From Pseudomonadota bacterium (GTDB lineage Bacteria; Pseudomonadota; Alphaproteobacteria; Rhizobiales; Aestuariivirgaceae): a DNA stretch of 9,581 bases. The position numbers and the translations under genes were made by a program. Each line of letters starts with the position of its first letter. Within the stretch, counting starts at the first letter, position 1. The DNA is taken from contig JAEKFU010000621.1 of assembly GCA_016522385.1 (NCBI GenBank), positions 1 to 9,581 of the forward strand, in the 5' to 3' direction. The notes beneath the pieces were generated by a model. The model worked only from the letters and a program-made list of their open reading frames with translations. It had not been told where the DNA came from and did no database searches. Positions 6,824-9,581 of the stretch are shown here, piece after piece.

Positions 6824-7536
6824 CAAACTCAAATATGGTCGCACACAGAGGTCTAAAAGCGTTGCGAGACTGGGGTAAGAAATTGAGCTTCGGCTTTGTG
6901 CTGGCTGTCGGGTTGGCGCTGCCGATGATGGTGCAAGATGCATATGCGGCATCGTCCAAGATCTATGATCAGAACCAGCGTCGCTGGGTCGCTTATACAC
7001 CAGAACGGGCTCGGCAATTCTTCATGCGCCACAAGCAGACGCCTGAAACATTCCGCCGCCAGATCGTGAAGTTCCGCACGGCTGAAAAACCCGGTACCAT
7101 CATCATCGACAGCGTGCGGCACTACCTCTATTACGTGCTTCCCGACAAAAGGGCGATTCGCTACGGCATCGGCGTAGGTCGCGAAGGCTTTGGCTGGACC
7201 GGCATCGTCAAGGTCGGCCGCAAGCAGAAGTGGCCGCGCTGGATCCCCCCCAAGGAGATGGTCGAACGCGATCCCAAACTGGCGGAATTTGCCGACGGCA
7301 TGCCAGGCGGGCCCGACAATCCGCTGGGTGCCCGTGCGCTTTACCTTTTTGAGGGCAAGCGTGACACACTTTATCGAATTCACGGCACCTCGGAACCGTG
7401 GTCGATCGGTCTCAATATTTCGTCAGGTTGCATCAGGATGCACAATGACGACGTCACCGACCTTTTTGGGCGGGTCGAAATCGGAGCCAAGGTCATTGTA
7501 CTTTTTCAGGGCGCTTCTCTTCTTAAAGGCGTATAA
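6820..7536 (+). CDS. L,D-transpeptidase, YkuD domain, exported
   Basis: The 238-residue product has an N-terminal signal sequence or anchor (hydrophobic 23-38 after several basic residues; possible cleavage near AYA at 43), placing it in the periplasm. The YkuD domain runs from about residue 92 (GTIIIDSVRHYLYYV) to 229, with conserved RIHGT (H188) and the catalytic signature SSGCIRM (S202, C204, R206). Such enzymes make 3-3 cross-links in peptidoglycan or attach proteins to it. The start at ATG 6820 overlaps the stop of the binding-protein gene in ATGA, indicating translational coupling; a possible earlier ATG (6805) lies within the upstream gene and has less support. The lipoprotein gene follows 30 bp downstream. 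In related bacteria an L,D-transpeptidase is linked to osmotic tolerance (LdtR/LdtP), which fits the osmolyte-binding neighbour. All catalytic residues are present. Confidence 0.9.
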   Translation: MTNSNMVAHRGLKALRDWGKKLSFGFVLAVGLALPMMVQDAYAASSKIYDQNQRRWVAYTPERARQFFMRHKQTPETFRRQIVKFRTAEKPGTIIIDSVRHYLYYVLPDKRAIRYGIGVGREGFGWTGIVKVGRKQKWPRWIPPKEMVERDPKLAEFADGMPGGPDNPLGARALYLFEGKRDTLYRIHGTSEPWSIGLNISSGCIRMHNDDVTDLFGRVEIGAKVIVLFQGASLLKGV

Positions 7537-7553
7537 CCAACTAACGCGCAAAT

Positions 7554-7560
7554 GAGGAGG
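7554..7560 (+). promoter_or_regulatory. Strong ribosome binding site deciding the lipoprotein start
   Basis: GAGGAGG lies six nt before ATG 7567. It selects that codon over the in-frame ATG at 7552, which overlaps the site itself. Confidence 0.7.
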
Positions 7561-7566
7561 CCAGAC

Positions 7567-7890
7567 ATGTTGGGGTTTCGATGGACTTTGGCCGGTGCCG
7601 CTGCATCGCTATTTGCTTTGTCTGCCTGCGCCGGAAATCAATCGAGCCCGACGGCTGAAAGCAATGCCGGACAGGTTCTCAGTACCACCGAAACTGCCCC
7701 GGCTGATCTTCAGCTGACCTGCTCGAGCGCTGCGGTCAGCCAGTTCGGTCTGCCGCCCGACAAGGTGTTGCCACTGTCCTCAAGCAAGCTCCCCAGCGGT
7801 GTCTATGATGTCCGGCTGACTTCCGAGGGCCGCAATTATGCGTGTACAATTGACGATAACGCTAACATCATCAGCCTGATTCCCGAGTAA
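7567..7890 (+). CDS. Small lipoprotein of unknown function
   Basis: The 107-residue product has a lipoprotein signal peptide ending in the lipobox LSAC, with Cys21 as the acylation site; the following residues (AGNQSS) contain no Asp at +2, so outer-membrane sorting is likely. A Ser/Thr/Pro-rich linker (about 26-47) leads to a compact domain (48-107) that contains two cysteines (C52, C93) able to form a disulfide, the hydrophobic motif SGVYDVRLTSEGRNYACTIDD, and a short C-terminal strand. I recognise it only as a type of small conserved lipoprotein seen in rhizobia-like genomes and know no function. It is the third gene of the binding protein/L,D-transpeptidase operon, 30 bp after the transpeptidase, so a cell-envelope role is a reasonable guess. 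GAGGAGG at 7554-7560 fixes the start. Confidence 0.75.
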   Translation: MLGFRWTLAGAAASLFALSACAGNQSSPTAESNAGQVLSTTETAPADLQLTCSSAAVSQFGLPPDKVLPLSSSKLPSGVYDVRLTSEGRNYACTIDDNANIISLIPE

Positions 7891-8005
7891 TCCGTCTGCA
7901 ACCGAAAGTGTCAATTAGAGTTCGGCACAATCATTGCTTGCTAAATCCCTGAGCGACAGGGGCATTGCGTTCCCAGCGAAAAACTGAGTCATTTTGAGAC
8001 AGCGT

Positions 8006-8071
8006 GTGCGCAACGATTCCGAGTTGCGACACGGCTGTCACCGCCGCCGGCCAGGGAGGTTGGCTGCCAAC
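8006..8071. promoter_or_regulatory. Cluster of inverted repeats upstream of the winged-helix gene
   Basis: Three symmetric elements lie in 66 bases just before the start at 8087. The first is GTGCGCAAC (8006-8014) pairing with GTTGCG-A-CAC (8023-8032, one bulged A). The second is GACA-CGGC-TGTC (8028-8039). The third is GTTGGC-T-GCCAAC (8059-8071), a perfect interrupted palindrome. In addition ACGGCTGTCA (8031-8040) and ACGGCTGTGA (8070-8079) repeat directly. They could be operators, possibly for autoregulation by the downstream protein, or leader-RNA hairpins. Confidence 0.35.
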
Positions 8072-8086
8072 GGCTGTGAGGGCAAA

Positions 8087-8419
8087 GTGAGCAACCGGGT
8101 ACTTCTTTCACTGCGTGATCTGTTGACGCATTTTCCGGATCAAATCGATATCAGCGAGTGCCTCAAAAAGGGGACCGATCAGGAATTATTGCTGCGCGTC
8201 ACCGGCTGGCTCGAGGGCCAGGGCATTGTCAAACTTTCAAACGGACGTGTCCAACTTACCGAGGAGGGACGCCAGACCCTCGTGCTGGCAGCTTCCTCAA
8301 ATGACATTCTCGCTGAATTTCTTGACGCCAGGCGGGACATTCTGACCAAGACCGAGGCAGACCAAGCCATGCTGGCGGTCGTGCGTGCGCGGTTCAACCT
8401 GCAGTGCAACCATAGTTGA
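8087..8419 (+). CDS. Small winged-helix-like protein
   Basis: The 110-residue product has the pattern of a compact winged helix-turn-helix domain: helix VLLSLRDLLTHF (5-16), a second helix DQELLLRVTGWLEGQG (31-46), and a wing KLSNGRVQLTEEGRQTL (49-65), followed by a charged helical tail to residue 110. The LTEEGR wing end is typical of many small DNA-binding regulators, but the recognition helix is not clear enough to name a family. The start is uncertain: the open frame extends back to TTG 7994, but those 31 codons (rich in Arg, His, Gly) overlap inverted repeats and look non-coding; GTG 8087 has GAGGG four nt upstream. It follows the lipoprotein gene by about 200 bp, so it is probably a separate unit. 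It could be a regulator of nearby envelope genes, or a protein-binding wHTH without DNA contact. Confidence 0.55.
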   Translation: MSNRVLLSLRDLLTHFPDQIDISECLKKGTDQELLLRVTGWLEGQGIVKLSNGRVQLTEEGRQTLVLAASSNDILAEFLDARRDILTKTEADQAMLAVVRARFNLQCNHS

Positions 8420-8447
8420 CCGGCGGGGACACTTGGTTGGGCGCAAT

Positions 8448-8485
8448 AGCGACCGTGCTGGACGCAGATGATTGTCCGGGTCGCT
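8448..8485. terminator. Hairpin between convergent genes, possible terminator
   Basis: AGCGACC (8448-8454) pairs perfectly with GGTCGCT (8479-8485), and inside it GGAC (8460-8463) pairs with GTCC (8474-8477). It lies 29 nt after the stop of the winged-helix gene and just before the 3' end of the broken minus-strand gene. No U-run follows on either strand, so it is at best a weak or Rho-assisted terminator. Confidence 0.3.
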
Positions 8486-8491
8486 CCTGGC

Positions 8492-8743
8492 TCACGTGCC
8501 GAGAATTTCGTTGAATTCGATTTCCACCATTTCCACTAGATAGGCCAGGAAAGTTAGGTTGTTTCATTGGCGTGAACCTTGAACTTGCGCAACTGTTCAT
8601 GAATTCCCGAAACCGCGCGATCGTGCTCCATTTTGACCGGTTCGCGACGCACGATGATCTCGGCCTCGCTCGATCACTTCGATTTGGCCATGCATGTCAT
8701 CTTTCCAGGTGCAGTAAGTCGCCTTGATGATGACTAAGCTCAT
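8492..8743 (-). pseudogene. Small hypothetical gene broken by two compensating frameshifts
   Basis: Reading the minus strand from ATG 8743, a protein-like sequence runs MSLVIIKATYCTWKDDMHGQ...EVIE to about 8669. Skipping one base (C, opposite 8668) keeps a protein-like frame: EAEIIVRREPVKMEHDRA, then SGIHEQLRKFKVHANE, to about 8563; this frame then meets TAA at 8554-8556. Shifting back into the first frame there gives NNLTFLAYLVEMVEIEFNEILGT and TGA at 8492-8494. The total span is 252 nt, an exact multiple of three, as expected if one insertion and one deletion hit an intact 83-residue gene. No single frame encodes the whole, and without shifts the first frame stops after 44 codons. I do not recognise the family; no clear RBS precedes the ATG. 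The rest of 8420-8829 holds only the hairpin at 8448-8485. Confidence 0.5.
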
Positions 8744-8829
8744 AGTGGTTCAAGCAAAGTCCAGACCCTAGTGTGGGTTAGTAACGTGTAGTCCCAAGTG
8801 TATTGCAGACTGTCAGGCCGGTAACCGCG

Positions 8830-9477
8830 TTAAACCTTGTGCATTAAGGCGACATCTTTGCCTGGTGTCTCGCAGGCCCAGCCGCGCTGCGCGGCGATCA
8901 CGTGAAACGTCTCCTCACGATAAAATACCACATGTGTTGGGTCTTTGCGGTAGTGCCAGTTGGCAAAACGCGCATCGTCTGTCTGAAAACATGTCATGAC
9001 GCCGAGCCAACCACCTGGTCGCAACATCCTATCCAGCCGATCGAATTCATCGGCTGGTTGATGGAAATGCTCCGCTGTTTCCGTACAAGTGATGAAGTCA
9101 TAGGTCTGCGACAAGGGCGTTGGATCAGCAAAGAAGAAAGGGTCATATAGGTGGACCCTGTGGCCTACCGCGCGCAGCATCTCAGCAAGCGCCGGCCCGG
9201 GTCCGCATCCATAGTCGAGACCAAGTTGGCCCGGGCTCAGCTTGTCGAGCAAAGGGTTGCAGATTTTCGACAGAAACTTGCGATAGTTTGGATCATCCGG
9301 TTCATTCTCGTGCAGAAGATAGTGGTCACGTTCGTCCGCGCTCGCCAACCGCTGCCTTGGATCAATGAAGCGCGCCTCGCAAATCCAGCATTTCCAGTAA
9401 AGTCTTTCTTCGATACTGAGGAATTCGTCGACGCTTGCGGCACGACAGACAGGGCAACGTGTCAGTGTATCTGTCAT
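8830..9477 (-). CDS. SAM-dependent methyltransferase with N-terminal zinc-ribbon-like segment
   Basis: The 215-residue product begins with two CxxC pairs, CPVC (8-11) and CWIC (30-33), 18 residues apart, like a rubredoxin-type zinc ribbon. A class I Rossmann methyltransferase domain follows: motif I LDYGCGPG (87-94), acidic end of strand 2 at D112 (HLYDPFF), motif IV region YDFITCTETAEHF (126-138), and MLRPGGWLGVMT (151-162). C-terminal residues FYREETFHVIAAQRGW are a usual ending of such enzymes. It transfers methyl from S-adenosylmethionine to an unidentified acceptor, in the cytoplasm. ATG 9477 is chosen because AGGG is nine nt upstream and the CxxC motif follows at once; the open frame extends back to 9510 inside the upstream gene. 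It starts only 5 nt after the stop of an acyl-CoA synthetase gene, so the two are surely co-transcribed. Confidence 0.85.
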   Translation of the reverse strand: MTDTLTRCPVCRAASVDEFLSIEERLYWKCWICEARFIDPRQRLASADERDHYLLHENEPDDPNYRKFLSKICNPLLDKLSPGQLGLDYGCGPGPALAEMLRAVGHRVHLYDPFFFADPTPLSQTYDFITCTETAEHFHQPADEFDRLDRMLRPGGWLGVMTCFQTDDARFANWHYRKDPTHVVFYREETFHVIAAQRGWACETPGKDVALMHKV

Positions 9478-9482
9478 GCCGG

Positions 9483-9581
9483 TCAACCCTGGGCCTGCAG
9501 CTTGCGCCACAGTACTTTGCCGACACCGGAGCGGGGAAGGGCCTCCACAAAATCGAACAATCTTGGCACTTTGTATGCAGC
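9483..9581 (-). CDS. AMP-dependent acyl-CoA synthetase, C-terminal end only
   Basis: The minus strand from the right edge is open for 32 codons, reading AAYKVPRLFDFVEALPRSGVGKVLWRKLQ and ending at TGA 9483-9485. This is the typical end of the ANL superfamily (acyl-CoA synthetases/ligases): YKVPR...F, then LPRSGVGKVLWR, which is motif A10 with the lysine (here residue 22 of the fragment) that catalyses adenylate formation. Such enzymes activate a fatty or other carboxylic acid with ATP and join it to CoA; substrate choice is set in the missing part. The frame starts exactly at base 9581, so most of the gene lies outside. The methyltransferase gene begins 5 nt downstream. Confidence 0.75.
   Translation of the reverse strand, partial: AAYKVPRLFDFVEALPRSGVGKVLWRKLQAQG

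Noticed and set aside
7947..7961. CCCTG-AGCGA-CAGGG hairpin after the lipoprotein gene as a terminator
   Set aside because: Only five base pairs and no U-tract follows.
8394..8600. Minus-strand open frame of 68 codons
   Set aside because: It overlaps the frameshifted gene in another frame and reads as Ser/Pro/Asn-rich low-information sequence.

Overview
The window looks like chromosomal DNA from an alphaproteobacterium, most likely Hyphomicrobiales (Rhizobium/Mesorhizobium-like). The grounds are moderately high GC with typical codon use, a DUF1194 secreted VWA-like protein (a family I associate with alphaproteobacteria), a rhizobial-style secreted L,D-transpeptidase and small lipoprotein, and AT-rich, structure-rich intergenic stretches. 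The genus is an inference, not a proof. There is no rRNA, tRNA, CRISPR array or recognisable insertion sequence.

Layout. 1-178 (-): the start of an unknown, probably coiled-coil protein that runs off the left edge, with an AT-rich upstream region. 179-1086: about 0.9 kb that is gene-poor, holding at most one small hypothetical ORF (732-941) and a perfect 12-bp palindrome just before the next gene. 1087-2037 (+): a BASS (bile acid:sodium symporter) family transporter. 2116-2946 (+): a secreted dienelactone-hydrolase-like protein whose C-terminal helix is cut off by an in-frame TAA; the missing 17 codons are still readable to 3000. 3011-3763 (-): a secreted DUF1194 protein, convergent with the hydrolase and divergent from the next pair. 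3882-5495 (+): a PEP mutase/isocitrate lyase superfamily enzyme followed closely by an endonuclease/exonuclease/phosphatase-fold protein. 5496-5860: intergenic, with a long nested inverted repeat (5552-5648) that could be a structured RNA or a palindromic repeat element. 5861-7890 (+): a compact operon of a glycine-betaine/proline-type ABC substrate-binding protein without its transporter, an L,D-transpeptidase that overlaps it by ATGA, and a small lipoprotein. 8087-8419 (+): a small winged-helix protein preceded by several inverted repeats. 8492-8743 (-): remains of a small gene broken by two compensating frameshifts. 8830-9581 (-): the C-terminal end of an acyl-CoA synthetase, then, 5 nt later, a SAM methyltransferase with an N-terminal CxxC...CxxC zinc-ribbon-like segment.

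How the genes may work together. The 5861-7890 operon combines osmoprotectant binding, peptidoglycan cross-linking and an outer-membrane lipoprotein, which suggests an envelope/osmotic-stress unit; this is inference. The synthetase-methyltransferase pair at the right edge is tightly spaced and is probably one transcription unit. No undescribed defence or mobile system is evident. The best leads are the hairpin element at 5552-5648, the two decaying coding regions (hydrolase tail and the small minus-strand gene), and the coupled binding-protein/transpeptidase operon.
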